DNA of 64,000 nucleotides from Kitasatospora sp. NBC_01246 (GTDB taxonomy: Bacteria; Actinomycetota; Actinomycetes; Streptomycetales; Streptomycetaceae), in assembly GCF_036226505.1 (NCBI RefSeq), contig NZ_CP108484.1, forward strand, positions 8,403,501-8,467,500. Reading direction: 5' to 3'. Positions 52,774-61,464 of this stretch are shown piece by piece (the first letter of the stretch is position 1; each line of letters starts with the position of its first letter). The notes below the pieces were generated by a model. The model was given only the letters and a program-made list of their open reading frames with translations, did no database searches and had not been told where the DNA came from. The translations under genes and the position numbers were made by a program.

Positions 52774-53663
52774 GGATCGCGGATTTCCCCGTGTCGGCGG
52801 CGCGGGCCAGTGTGGCCGCCGCCTTGACGGAGGACAGGGCCGACGACGACGTCACCACCTTGTGGAGCGTCCCGGCCGATCTGGTCGCCACCGCCGAGAT
52901 CAGCACCCGCCGGCCCGGCGTCGTCGCCGGAATGCCCGTGGTCCGCGAAGTCTTCGCCCAGAGCGCCCCGGAGGTCGGGGTCGAGGCTCTGGTCGCGGAC
53001 GGCGAACGGGTGCGGGCCGGGGACGTCCTGGTGCGGCTGACCGGGTCGGCCCGCAGCCTGATCACCGCCGAGCGCACGGTGCTGAACTTCCTGCAGCGCC
53101 TGTGCGGCATCGCCACTGGCACCGACGCCTTCGTCCAGGCCGTGGCCGGAACTCCGGCGCGGATCCTGGACACCCGCAAGACCGCCCCGGGGCTGCGGGC
53201 GCTGGACAAGTACGCCGTCACCGCCGGCGGCGGCGGCAATCACCGGCTCACCCTGGCGGCGATGGTCCTGCTGAAGGAGAACCACATCACCGCGGCGGGC
53301 GGGGTGACCGCGGCGATCGACGCGGTCCGAAAGGGTATGGCCGAATGCGGGAGGAGCCTGCCGATCGACGTCGAAGTGCAGACCGTCGCGCAGGCCCGCG
53401 AGGCCATGGAAGCGGGAGCGGGCTGGCTCATGCTCGACAACATGGAAATGGCCGACATCGAAGAAGTGACGCGGATGAGGTCCCGCCGCCGCGGCGGTTC
53501 GAAGATCCTCCTGGAGGACTCCGGCAACGTCGCCCTGGACCGGGTTCGCGCCATCGCCGAAGCCGGCGTCGACCTCATCTCGATCGGCGCCCTGACGCAC
53601 AGCGCGCCCGCGCTCGACCTGACGATGCTGATCACGACGGACGCGGCGCCGTGCCCGAGGTGA
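52770..53663 (+). CDS. nadC: Nicotinate-nucleotide pyrophosphorylase (quinolinate phosphoribosyltransferase)
   Basis: 297 residues from ATG 52770. TAEISTRRPGVVAGMPVVRE, GDVLVRLTGSARSLITAERT, VLNFLQRLCGIATGTDAFVQ, RILDTRKTAPGLRALDKYAV, GGGGNHRLTLAAMVLLKENH, and DLISIGALTHSAPALDLTM cover the full NadC fold with the Arg/Lys/His substrate site. It converts quinolinate and PRPP to nicotinate mononucleotide. It lies outside any nadAB context and is overlapped by 13 bases by the phzF-like gene, so it may serve a specialised pathway that makes or scavenges quinolinate. Confidence 0.95.
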   Translation: MRIADFPVSAARASVAAALTEDRADDDVTTLWSVPADLVATAEISTRRPGVVAGMPVVREVFAQSAPEVGVEALVADGERVRAGDVLVRLTGSARSLITAERTVLNFLQRLCGIATGTDAFVQAVAGTPARILDTRKTAPGLRALDKYAVTAGGGGNHRLTLAAMVLLKENHITAAGGVTAAIDAVRKGMAECGRSLPIDVEVQTVAQAREAMEAGAGWLMLDNMEMADIEEVTRMRSRRRGGSKILLEDSGNVALDRVRAIAEAGVDLISIGALTHSAPALDLTMLITTDAAPCPR

Positions 53664-54523
53664 CGATCGTCGACGCGTGCCGGCGACAGGGCCGGGGCGG
53701 CAGCGCGACCGCCGTGCTCGACGACGCGCCCTTCACCGATGCCGAGCGACGGCGCGTCCCCGCCGCGACAGGCACCTCGCACGCGGTCTTCATCACCGCG
53801 CTGGACGGCGAGGACCGGGCCCGAGCGTCGTATCGGCTCCGATTCTTCACCGGCGAAGGCGAGTTGCCCGCCTGCGGTCACGGCACGGTCGCCGCACTGG
53901 CGCTGCTCGCGCTGCGCCATGGCGGCGACGCCGACTACCGGGCCACGCTGCACACCACGACCCGCGTATTCGAAGGCCGGGCGACGCGGGAACACGACGA
54001 CCTGACGGCCACGTTCGACCCGGGCCCGCTCAGCCCGCGAGAGGCCGGGGGACCCGGACTCCGGGCGATCGCGACCGCCCTCGGCCTGAACGGCGAAACC
54101 CTTCCCGACGCTGCCCACGTGGCCTCACCCGGTCGGCCACGGCTCCTGTTGCCCGTACGATCGCGCACCGCGCTGGCCGAACTCCGCCCGGACTTCACGG
54201 CTCTGCGCGATGCCTGTGACCGCTACGGACTGCTGGGCTGCTACGCCTACTCGGTCCCCGACGCGGACGGCCGGGGGGCGGCCCGGATGTTCGCCCCGTC
54301 GATCGGCGTCCCCGAGGACGTCGCCAACGCCAACAGCACCGCGTGTCTGGTCGCATATCTCGCGGATCAGGGCGTCACCGCCATCGCGGTCGACATGGGC
54401 GATCACCTCGGCCATCCGTCCACGATCATCGCCGACGCGCGGCGCGGCGCGTCCGGCACCCTGATCCGTGTGGGCGGCGCCGCGCAGATCGCGCGCGCCG
54501 TCCGCCTTCCCCGGCTCGGCTGA
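53651..54523 (+). CDS. PhzF-family isomerase-like protein
   Basis: 290 residues from GTG 53651, inside the nadC end. PEVTIVDACRRQGRGGSATA, then FFTGEGELPACGHGTVAALA, where the Glu of GELPACGH corresponds to the catalytic Glu of PhzF. Later FAPSIGVPEDVANANSTACL resembles PhzF's second-domain signature (GVPEDxAxGSA). PhzF acts on a dihydro-aromatic acid by proton shift. Translational coupling to nadC suggests a shared pyridine or aromatic-acid pathway; this is inference. Confidence 0.88.
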   Translation: MPEVTIVDACRRQGRGGSATAVLDDAPFTDAERRRVPAATGTSHAVFITALDGEDRARASYRLRFFTGEGELPACGHGTVAALALLALRHGGDADYRATLHTTTRVFEGRATREHDDLTATFDPGPLSPREAGGPGLRAIATALGLNGETLPDAAHVASPGRPRLLLPVRSRTALAELRPDFTALRDACDRYGLLGCYAYSVPDADGRGAARMFAPSIGVPEDVANANSTACLVAYLADQGVTAIAVDMGDHLGHPSTIIADARRGASGTLIRVGGAAQIARAVRLPRLG

Positions 54524-54629
54524 CACGAAAGCGACTCGCGGTGGCCGGCAGGCCGACCGGGCCGGCCGCCGACGCTCGTCCGAGACCAACCCGTCCATCG
54601 AATGCACTCATCCCCACACTGGAGGTTCC

Positions 54630-54923
54630 ATGCCCAAGGGCTACTGGGTCAGCGTCTACCGCACCATTTCGGACCCTGCGAAGCTGGCTGCCTACAACGA
54701 GCTGGCCGGTCCGGCCGTACGGGCCGGGGGCGGACGGGTCCTCGCCCGTGACGGTCGGGTCGTGGCACACGAGGCCGGACTCGCCGCGCGCACCATCCTG
54801 ATCGAGTTCGACAGCTTCGAGCAGGCCGTCGCGGCCCGCGAGAGCGCGGCCTACCAGGAGGCGCTGGCCGCCCTCGGCGACGGCGTCGAGCGCGACTTCC
54901 GCATCGTCGAAGGCATCGACTGA
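54630..54923 (+). CDS. DUF1330 protein
   Basis: 97 residues; ATG 54630 follows TGGAGGTTCC. MPKGYWVSVYRTISDPAKLA, AYNELAGPAVRAGGGRVLAR, RTILIEFDSFEQAVAARESA, AYQEALAALGDGVERDFRIV: a full ferredoxin-like DUF1330 domain. Members are small cytoplasmic proteins of unknown function. It is 106 bases past phzF in the same direction and could belong to that operon. Confidence 0.9.
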   Translation: MPKGYWVSVYRTISDPAKLAAYNELAGPAVRAGGGRVLARDGRVVAHEAGLAARTILIEFDSFEQAVAARESAAYQEALAALGDGVERDFRIVEGID

Positions 54924-55274
54924 CCGACCGTGGTCCGGTCGGATCCTCACCGGTACAGCGGGTTTCCGGGGTATACCGGCCCGTTCCCGTGAACGGTGTC
55001 ACCAGCTGGTTCCGACACGGCCCTTGCCGCCTGGCCGGGACCGGCGGCAAGGGCGTGGCGGCGCGGGATGTCACGGTCGGCGCGGGGGTTCCAGCGACTC
55101 CCGCTCGCCACTGGCCTTCTCCGGCGACGCGGGCAAGCCGGGACACGACAGTCGGAACCAGGGTGGTGTGTTGACCTGGCGGTTCTGACCTGGTGGGACA
55201 CGCTTGTCCGTCGCGCCGCGTCGCATCCGCGTCGACGCCCCACGAGTGTCGGAGCCGGCTGGAACAATGCGGCC
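54924..55274. other. Gap before the HEAT-repeat gene
   Basis: No supported gene. GAACAATG near 55261-55268 is AT-rich and could be a -10 for the next gene. Confidence 0.4.
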
Positions 55275-56699
55275 GTGATCGACAGAACAGCCGCCAGCTC
55301 TTCCAGCGTTCCCGCAGTGTCCCTGCCGTCACCCGCCTCGGCCAAGCTCACGGGCACCGCGTGGGGTGAGCTGCCACACTTCTGCAGCGGGCTGCACAAC
55401 GTGCCCGACACACCGGACATCCTCATCGGGCTGCTCAACGACGACCACACCTGCCGGGCGCGGGCGGTCTGGAACCTGTACCGGCTGCTCCTCAACCAGG
55501 AGCGGGTGTTCCCGGCGACCGCCCCGGCGGCTCTGGTCGTCGCCGCCCTCCTCGGCGATCCGCGCATGCTCGCCGGGGGCCGGTGGGAGCGGAGAGCCGG
55601 CAGGCGACCGGTGCGCGTGGATCTGCTGAACTGGCTGGCCTCGTTCGCCGATGTCGCTCGCCTGGGCGCCGAGGACGGGGCCGGCGCACCGCAGGATCTC
55701 GCCGCCGCCCGCGCCGCGAGGCCCACGCTCCACACCCACGTCGCAGCCTTTTGCGAGGACGACGATCCGCAGGTGAGGGAGGCCGCCGTCGCGGCCACCG
55801 CCCTTCTGCTGGCAGATCCCGCCCTCGCCTCGTCGACCCCGCGCTACGTGCCCGTCGTTCGCGAGGTGCTGGCCCGGAGTGCGGACTCGTACTACCGGTG
55901 GATCGCGCGGGAGCGGCTGGAGAGCTGGGGCGAGGACACCACAGTCCTCATCACCGCGGAAGGGAAGTACCGCGCGGCCGTGGACCGGGCGCACGCGCTG
56001 GCGGGGGACCCGTTCGACGAGAGCCAGGGGCAGGCGATCCGATGGCTGGCCGAGCAGCCGGAGGACACCGCCGCCCTGGACCCTCCGGGCCGATGGCACC
56101 CGGACTGGGCGGCACCGCAGCGTGCGGCCCCCCACGAGCCGGCACCCGAACCGCCCACGGCTGTCCCGGCAAGCGCGCCGGGGTATCGGGGCCCGTGGCT
56201 GATCGCCGGAGGCGAGGGACGCGATGAGTGGACGTTCACTCCGTACGTCGGGGTGGGACCGCTGCACTTCGGAATGACCCTGGAGGAGATCACCGCCGCT
56301 CTCGGCGAAGAGGGGTCTGTCTCGTCCTCCTACGCCCCTGGCAGCGACGAACGCCGGCTCGACTACGCCGACTTCCGCACCGCCGGAGTCAGGGCCCTCT
56401 TCCGGACGGACCGTCTGGAGTGCGTGGCCGTGGACGCGCTCACCGGTCCTCAGGTGCGGCTGGGCGGCGTTCCGCTGACCGGCTGCGTACCGTCCCGGCT
56501 GGAGGACCGGCTCCTTCACCGCGCAGCACACGGCCGCCTGATGTACAGCCCTGCCGCCGACCCGCTCTTCCCCGACCTCGGCCTCGCCATCCGTTCCCAA
56601 CGCGCGGGCGACGTCAATCTGACCCGACCGCTCTTCCTGCTGCACGACTGGCTCGACCTCTGGCACTCACTGCCGAGCGAGGAGTGGAACTCCCGGTAG
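55275..56699 (+). CDS. HEAT-repeat-type large hypothetical protein
   Basis: 474 residues from GTG 55275. The first ~270 residues are armadillo/HEAT-like helices: IGLLNDDHTCRARAVWNLYR, LVVAALLGDPRML, FCEDDDPQVREAAVAATALL, YVPVVREVLARSADSYYRWI. A Pro-rich hinge (~290-320) leads to a beta-rich C-terminal domain (WTFTPYVGVGPLHFGMTLEE, ITAALGEEGSVSSSYAPG, LFLLHDWLDLWHSLPSEE). The N-terminal architecture resembles streptomycete immunity-like or scaffold proteins, but no toxin gene is adjacent. Function unknown; protein-protein interaction likely. Confidence 0.8.
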   Translation: MIDRTAASSSSVPAVSLPSPASAKLTGTAWGELPHFCSGLHNVPDTPDILIGLLNDDHTCRARAVWNLYRLLLNQERVFPATAPAALVVAALLGDPRMLAGGRWERRAGRRPVRVDLLNWLASFADVARLGAEDGAGAPQDLAAARAARPTLHTHVAAFCEDDDPQVREAAVAATALLLADPALASSTPRYVPVVREVLARSADSYYRWIARERLESWGEDTTVLITAEGKYRAAVDRAHALAGDPFDESQGQAIRWLAEQPEDTAALDPPGRWHPDWAAPQRAAPHEPAPEPPTAVPASAPGYRGPWLIAGGEGRDEWTFTPYVGVGPLHFGMTLEEITAALGEEGSVSSSYAPGSDERRLDYADFRTAGVRALFRTDRLECVAVDALTGPQVRLGGVPLTGCVPSRLEDRLLHRAAHGRLMYSPAADPLFPDLGLAIRSQRAGDVNLTRPLFLLHDWLDLWHSLPSEEWNSR

Positions 56700-57147
56700 A
56701 AGTCGCCCAGGTGCGACCTCGCGACACCGGCCGACGCTGCTCGCCCGGTAGGCGGTCCTCTCCGGGCCGCTGCACCCCTGACGGACCCTGAGAGGGTCTG
56801 GTCTTCCCCCCGTGACGGCCGGGGGGTGGCTCCATGTCCCGGCGCAGCGGCCAAGCGGCAGGATTCCCGGGCACCACCTCGCCGGCGAGCCTGGCCGGCG
56901 GAACCTCGCCCCCCGGGGGAGGCGGCAGGTCGGGCAGGAGGGGTGCCGGCCGCTGCGGCGGCCGCGCCACGCATCGGGCCGTGACCCGTCGCGCCTACGG
57001 CTGCGCCGGGGCGCCGCCGCTGTATCCGGTGGGCCTGTCGCCGTACAGGCCCACCGGAGGTCGGGATGGGGGGACGAGCCAGTTCGCGGGGTGAGCGGAG
57101 GGGGCCGACGCGGGGCGCTTCGCCGGCCCGTCCGGCTGAAGGTTTGG
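56700..57147. other. Gap between convergent genes, with hairpin
   Basis: No supported gene. The only clear feature is the hairpin at 57026-57057. Confidence 0.45.
57026..57057. terminator. Hairpin between convergent genes
   Basis: 13-bp perfect arms CCGGTGGGCCTGT / ACAGGCCCACCGG with a 6-base loop, between the HEAT-repeat and GNAT genes. Confidence 0.65.
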
Positions 57148-57672
57148 CTACCGGGGGTCGCTGCGGAAGCCCGGGTAGCCCAGGATGAGGACCTTCTCGC
57201 TCGGGTTTCGGACGTAGGGGATCACCTTTCCGGTGTCCTCGAAGCCGAGTCGTCGGTAGAAGGCCAGGGCGCGTGCGTTGCTCTCGTTGACGCCGAGGGT
57301 CAGCCACCGTGCGTCGGTGTGGCCCTGTGCGTGGCGGATGGTGGCCCGCACGAGATCGGCGGCGGGGCCGGTGGCGCCGCGGTGGGCCGGGGTGACGTAG
57401 ACGGAGCGGACGCACACGGTGTCCGGGACGTCGGGGACGGGCTCGATGCCGGCCGTTCCCACCCAGTTCCCGCTCGCGTCACGGGCCGTGAGGGTGGCAC
57501 GTTGCCCGGCAGCCTCCGCGGCGGCCTGTTGCTGCCAGTAGGCGTCGGGGTGGGCGGCGGTGTCGGCGTAGGAGAGGTTGAAGGCGCCGGGGGAGTCCCG
57601 CAGCGCCTCCAGTGTGATCTCGCGGAGCTCCCGCCATTCCTCGACGGCTATCCGGTGTACGACGTAGTGCAT
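57148..57672 (-). CDS. GNAT-family N-acetyltransferase
   Basis: 174 residues from ATG 57672. WRELREITLEALRDSPGAFN, NWVGTAGIEPVPDVPDTVCV, RSVYVTPAHRGATGPAADLV (acetyl-CoA loop, R-G-x-G-like with Ala), WLTLGVNESNARALAFYRRL, GFEDTGKVIPY. Full GNAT fold; acceptor unknown. Monocistronic. Confidence 0.92.
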   Translation of the reverse strand: MHYVVHRIAVEEWRELREITLEALRDSPGAFNLSYADTAAHPDAYWQQQAAAEAAGQRATLTARDASGNWVGTAGIEPVPDVPDTVCVRSVYVTPAHRGATGPAADLVRATIRHAQGHTDARWLTLGVNESNARALAFYRRLGFEDTGKVIPYVRNPSEKVLILGYPGFRSDPR

Positions 57673-57920
57673 GCGGTGAGCCTGGCACGGCCGCGGCGTA
57701 GCGGGATCACACGCGAGGATGATCTTCGTCCGGCGGCTCCCCCGCAGGGGGACCTCCGGGGAGAGGGAGGCCGGCCGCAGCCGGCGGAACCGAGCCTTCG
57801 GGGCGCTTGTGTCAGGTGGGTGGGGGGAGCACCGCCGAGATATCGGGAGGCTCGTGACGGCCGAGATCGTGGGAACGCCGGCGCCACGCGAGCTACGACC
57901 GCTGTCCGGGCGAGCCTGCC

Positions 57921-58245
57921 GTCGGGACCGTCGCGAGCTGGACCTCGACCAGATCCCCCGACTGGACGCAGCCCTCCGCAACACCCTCGCGATGCGGCCG
58001 GCGCCTCGCCGGCGAGGGGGAGCATCGTCATCCGTGCCAACAGGTCGAGCAAGAGTCGGACGATCTCCAGCCAGGTCGGGTGGTGCGCGGCGCTGCGACC
58101 TTCATGAACCCCGCCGGCTCGACGCCCTGCCCCGGTGCCTGGATCGAAGCCGGATGCCGGGGCGTCGTGGTGCACCTCGCCCGGCCCTCGGCCCGGGTCG
58201 CCCGCGTCGTGGAGGTCACCGGCGCCGACCAGGTCTTCCTCGGTC
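57921..58245 (+). pseudogene. STAS-domain gene relic (third in window)
   Basis: Fragments in three frames: RRELDLDQIPRLDAALRNTL (first helix and strand), TFMNPAGLDAL (core loop), and AWIEAGCRGVVVHLARPSAR with VARVVEVTGADQVFL (last strands). In sequence they make a STAS domain broken by several indels; the Ser loop had become N-P-A-G. It lies upstream of the SRPBCC gene. Confidence 0.7.
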
Positions 58246-58428
58246 GATCCGCGTGCGCCGGGTGGTGGGCGGAGAGCGGTGGCCTGGGGGGATCGGTCCT
58301 CGAATGGGTGGTGGCTGTTGCCGGTTCGTCCGGAGTGCGGCGGAATCGGTAGGGGCCGGGCATACCGGCCGGCGGTCGGGGCAGGCGCTTGTCCGACCGC
58401 GAAGCGATGCGAAGGCGAGTGAGCAGCG

Positions 58429-58878
58429 ATGAGCAAGGTGCAGGAGCAGATCGACGTCGATGTGCCGGTCAGCACGGCGTACAACCAGTGGACGCAGTTC
58501 GAGCAGTTCCCGATGTTCATGGAGGGCGTCGAGGAGATCACCCAGCTCGACGAGCGGCACAACCACTGGAAGACGAAGATCGCCGGTGTGTCCCGGGAGT
58601 TCGACACCGAGATCGTCGACCAGGTCCCGGACGACCACGTGGCGTGGCGTACCACCAGTGGTGACGTGCGGCAGACGGGCATGGTGCGCTTCGAGCCGAT
58701 CGACGCGACCCATACCCGGGTGATGATGGAGATGGACTTCCAGCCCGGCGGTATGGCGGAGAAGGCCGCCGACATGACCGGCATGCTCGACCGGCAGGTC
58801 AAGGGCGACCTCAAGCGGTTCAAGCACTTCATCGAGAAGCGCGGCACCGCCTCCGGCGGCTACCGCGACACGCTCTGA
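58429..58878 (+). CDS. SRPBCC-fold protein (polyketide cyclase/dehydrase type)
   Basis: 149 residues from ATG 58429. MSKVQEQIDVDVPVSTAYNQ, WTQFEQFPMFMEGVEEITQL, HNHWKTKIAGVSREFDTEIV, VRFEPIDATHTRVMMEMDF and DRQVKGDLKRFKHFIEKRG form the helix-grip fold. Such stand-alone proteins are common with CsbD- and hemerythrin-type stress genes in streptomycetes; a lipid or other hydrophobic ligand is likely. A strong hairpin ends the transcript. Confidence 0.92.
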   Translation: MSKVQEQIDVDVPVSTAYNQWTQFEQFPMFMEGVEEITQLDERHNHWKTKIAGVSREFDTEIVDQVPDDHVAWRTTSGDVRQTGMVRFEPIDATHTRVMMEMDFQPGGMAEKAADMTGMLDRQVKGDLKRFKHFIEKRGTASGGYRDTL

Positions 58879-58883
58879 CCCAC

Positions 58884-58933
58884 CACGGCGCTGCTCCTCC
58901 CGCCGCTCTCGCGGCGGGAGGAGCAGCGCCGTG
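58884..58933. terminator. Strong hairpin (22-bp arms)
   Basis: Exact 22-bp arms (58884-58905, 58912-58933) with loop CTCTCG, 6 bases after the SRPBCC stop and facing the convergent DeoR gene; bidirectional terminator. Confidence 0.9.
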
Positions 58934-59028
58934 TACCGGCGGAGCGGCTGGACAGCTCCCCGTCACCTCGGCCGGCCCGTCCGCCCCCGGGTGCTTGCTC
59001 CCGTGTGGTACCGCGTTCGCTGTTGCTG

Positions 59029-59787
59029 TCAGCCGGCTGCCAGGATCTCCACGCCGTGCGCCGCGAGTTGTTCGAGGACCGGGTGGCTGGGGTCGGCGTC
59101 GGTGATCAGTCCGCTGACGGCCTCCCAAGGAAGGACGCGGAACCGGGAGGCCGTGCCGATCTTCTCGGCGGAGGCCAGGATGTAGGTGTCCGCGCCTCGT
59201 GCGGCCAGGGCGCGCTTCATCGCCGCCTCCTCCGCATCACCCGTGGTCAGTCCGGCTTCGGGGTGGACGCCGGTGACGCCGAGAAGGCACAGCTCGGCGG
59301 AGACGTTCTGGGCGGCCTCGACCGCCGCGGCGCCGCAGGTGACCGCCGAGTGCTTGAAGAGGCGGCCGCCGAGGAGGAACACGTCGGCCTGGGGGTGGTC
59401 GAGCAGTGCGGCCGCGATGGTCGGGCTGTGGGTGATCACAGTGCAGGCCAGGTCCGGTGGGAGGGCGTGGGCGACGGCGAGGGCGGTGGTACCGCCGTCC
59501 AGGATCAGGGCGCTGCCAGGCTGCACGAGTGCGGCGGCGACTGCGGCGATCTGCCGCTTCCCATCGGGGGAGAGGGTCCGGCGGACGGCGTAGTCCGCGA
59601 CGGCGGGGGAGACGGGCAGAGCCCCGCCGTAGACGCGCTGGCACAGTCCTTCGGCGGCGAGGTCCCTCAGATCGCGGCGGACGCTGTCCTCGGAGATGCC
59701 CAAACCGGCGGCGACCTCCTTGGCGACGATCTTGCCGTCGCGGGCGAGCAGGTCCAACAGGTGATCGCGTCTCTCGGCAGCCAGCAT
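59029..59787 (-). CDS. DeoR/GlpR-family repressor
   Basis: 252 residues from ATG 59787. DeoR HTH: AERRDHLLDLLARDGKIVAK, EVAAGLGISEDSVRRDLRDL. Effector domain: SALILDGGTTALAVAHALPP, VITHSPTIAAALLDHPQADV, LGVTGVHPEAGLTTGDAEEA, DTYILASAEKIGTAS; typical sugar-phosphate-sensing DeoR layout. It is divergent (49-base gap) from a DUF4406-NUDIX pair and probably controls it and itself; the gap contains TTGCACGTTTCTGCGTG-like repeats that could be the operator. Confidence 0.92.
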   Translation of the reverse strand: MLAAERRDHLLDLLARDGKIVAKEVAAGLGISEDSVRRDLRDLAAEGLCQRVYGGALPVSPAVADYAVRRTLSPDGKRQIAAVAAALVQPGSALILDGGTTALAVAHALPPDLACTVITHSPTIAAALLDHPQADVFLLGGRLFKHSAVTCGAAAVEAAQNVSAELCLLGVTGVHPEAGLTTGDAEEAAMKRALAARGADTYILASAEKIGTASRFRVLPWEAVSGLITDADPSHPVLEQLAAHGVEILAAG

Positions 59788-59836
59788 CCGTATTCTCTCC
59801 TGTTCTTGCACGTTTCTGCGTGTATCGTACCGTGCC

Positions 59837-60220
59837 ATGACCGAAAAGCCGATGCTCATCCTCATCGCCGGTCCGTACCGCTCCGGAACGGACGGCGGCC
59901 CCCAGGCCATGGCGGCGAACCTCGCCCGCCTCGAAGAGGCGGCGTGGCCGGTCTTCGCCGCCGGCCACGTCCCGGTGATCGGGGAATGGATCGCCCTGCC
60001 CGTGCTGCGCTCCGCGGGTGCGGGCCTCACCGATCCCCTCGCCGACCAGGTCCTCTACCCGACCGCCGAGCGCCTGCTCACCCACTGCGACGCCGTACTC
60101 CGCCTCCCCGGCGACTCCACCGGAGCCGACCAGGACGTCGCCGTCGCCCGCCGCCGCGGCCTGCCCGTCTACCACCACGTGGACGAGATCCCGCACCGCA
60201 CCCCGCGGGAGACCGCGTGA
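59837..60220 (+). CDS. DUF4406 / nucleoside-deoxyribosyltransferase-like protein
   Basis: 127 residues from ATG 59837. KPMLILIAGPYRSGTDGGPQ, AANLARLEEAAWPVFAAGHV, PVIGEWIALPVL, LLTHCDAVLRLPGDSTGADQ, DVAVARRRGLPVYHHVDEI: the Rossmann-like DUF4406 fold related to nucleoside 2-deoxyribosyltransferases, which cleave or exchange bases of nucleosides. Its stop overlaps the NUDIX start (GTGA), so the two are translationally coupled. A role in nucleotide or sugar-phosphate salvage/cleansing is inferred. Confidence 0.85.
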   Translation: MTEKPMLILIAGPYRSGTDGGPQAMAANLARLEEAAWPVFAAGHVPVIGEWIALPVLRSAGAGLTDPLADQVLYPTAERLLTHCDAVLRLPGDSTGADQDVAVARRRGLPVYHHVDEIPHRTPRETA

Positions 60221-60894
60221 CCCCCGGCCCCGGGACCGACACTCCCGACCACCGCGGCCGCACCGGCCTGGACCGCGCCGGCCGGGACCTGGACCGCAAT
60301 CCCGACGTCGTGGTCCGCGACGTAGAGCTCACCTCCCAGGGCTGGCACGTCCTGCGCCGCACCACCTTCGACTACCGGCGCCGCGACGGCCGCTGGAGCA
60401 CCCAGCAGCGGGAGACCTACGACCGCGGCAACGGCGCGGTCGTCCTGCCCTACGACGCCGGCCGCGGCCGGGTGCTGCTCACCCGCCAGTTCCGCTACCC
60501 GGCCTACGTCAACGACCATCCGGACGGCATGCTCGTCGAGGCCGCGGCCGGGCTGCTCGATGGCGACGACCCGCTCGCCGCCATCCGGCGCGAGAGCGCG
60601 GAGGAGCTCGGCATCACGCTCGGACCGATCACCCACATCCTCGACGCCTACATGAGCCCCGGCTCCGTCACCGAGCGCCTGCACTTCTTCGTCGCCCCCT
60701 ACACCCCTGCCGACCGCACGACGGAAGGCGGTGGACTCGAGGAGGACGGCGAGGACATCGAAGTGCTCGAACTGCCTTTCACCGAAGCCCTCGCCATGGT
60801 CCGCGACGGGCGCATCACCGATGGCAAGACCATCCTGCTCCTGCAGTGGGCCGCCCTGGACGGGCCCTTCGCCGCCACGGTGGCCGTCCGCTGA
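60217..60894 (+). CDS. NUDIX hydrolase (ADP-sugar/GDP-sugar pyrophosphatase type)
   Basis: 225 residues from GTG 60217. NUDIX box: GLLDGDDPLAAIRRESAEEL-G (G-x5-E-x7-REUxEE), preceded by VLLTRQFRYPAYVNDHPDGM and LVEAAAG as in the GDP-mannose/ADP-ribose pyrophosphatase (NudK/NudF) subgroup, and followed by YMSPGSVTERLHFFVAPYTP. It cleaves a nucleoside-diphosphate-linked compound. Partner of the DUF4406 protein and, by position, under the DeoR repressor. Confidence 0.92.
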   Translation: MTPGPGTDTPDHRGRTGLDRAGRDLDRNPDVVVRDVELTSQGWHVLRRTTFDYRRRDGRWSTQQRETYDRGNGAVVLPYDAGRGRVLLTRQFRYPAYVNDHPDGMLVEAAAGLLDGDDPLAAIRRESAEELGITLGPITHILDAYMSPGSVTERLHFFVAPYTPADRTTEGGGLEEDGEDIEVLELPFTEALAMVRDGRITDGKTILLLQWAALDGPFAATVAVR

Positions 60895-61464
60895 GATGCC
60901 GACCTCGATCCCGAGCGCCCGCCGAGACCCCACGGCGAGAGGCGTTCCGGCTCGGGCCCGAGGGCGACGCCACCGAAGTCACGGCCGCCCGGCCGGGGGA
61001 GGTCATCGGGCGCCTGACCGAAGCCGGCACCGGGCCACCGGTGCCCCGGGCATCCTGCTCGTCAGGACGCCGCCGACGGTGTCACCCGGCCGGGACCTCG
61101 CGCCCAGGGGGCTGCGAGGCTCCGTGGTCACGGGTGAGCGCCCTTGAGCGGGCCAGGTCCCGTCTGTAGGTCGTGGTGGGCGCGGCCGAGGTCTTCGAAG
61201 GCGGGCAGCCGGCCTTCCGGCGGCCACCAGCCTCAGCGGTGCTGGAACCCCGGCGTTGCGCAGGACTCTGTCGAGGTGCTGCACTCGTCGGTCGACGCGC
61301 CCTCCGACGAGAAAGGCGGGCAGGTGCCGGCAGGCGTCGGCTCGATGATCGAGTGTGGTCCCGTTGCGAGCCGTCCTCGTGGGCCTCACCGTCCTTCGTC
61401 GCGGCTGCGAGAATCGCTCGCGGGTACCGCTGCCGGGCGCGTACCGGGACCAGAGGAGGCCGGC
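60895..61464. other. Gap before the DevS-like kinase
   Basis: No supported gene on either strand; frames are unbiased. Holds the kinase promoter region. Confidence 0.45.

Noticed and set aside
55275..56699. Toxin-immunity or anti-phage system around the HEAT-repeat protein
   Set aside because: No adjacent toxin, nuclease, helicase-ATPase or other effector gene; architecture alone is not enough.
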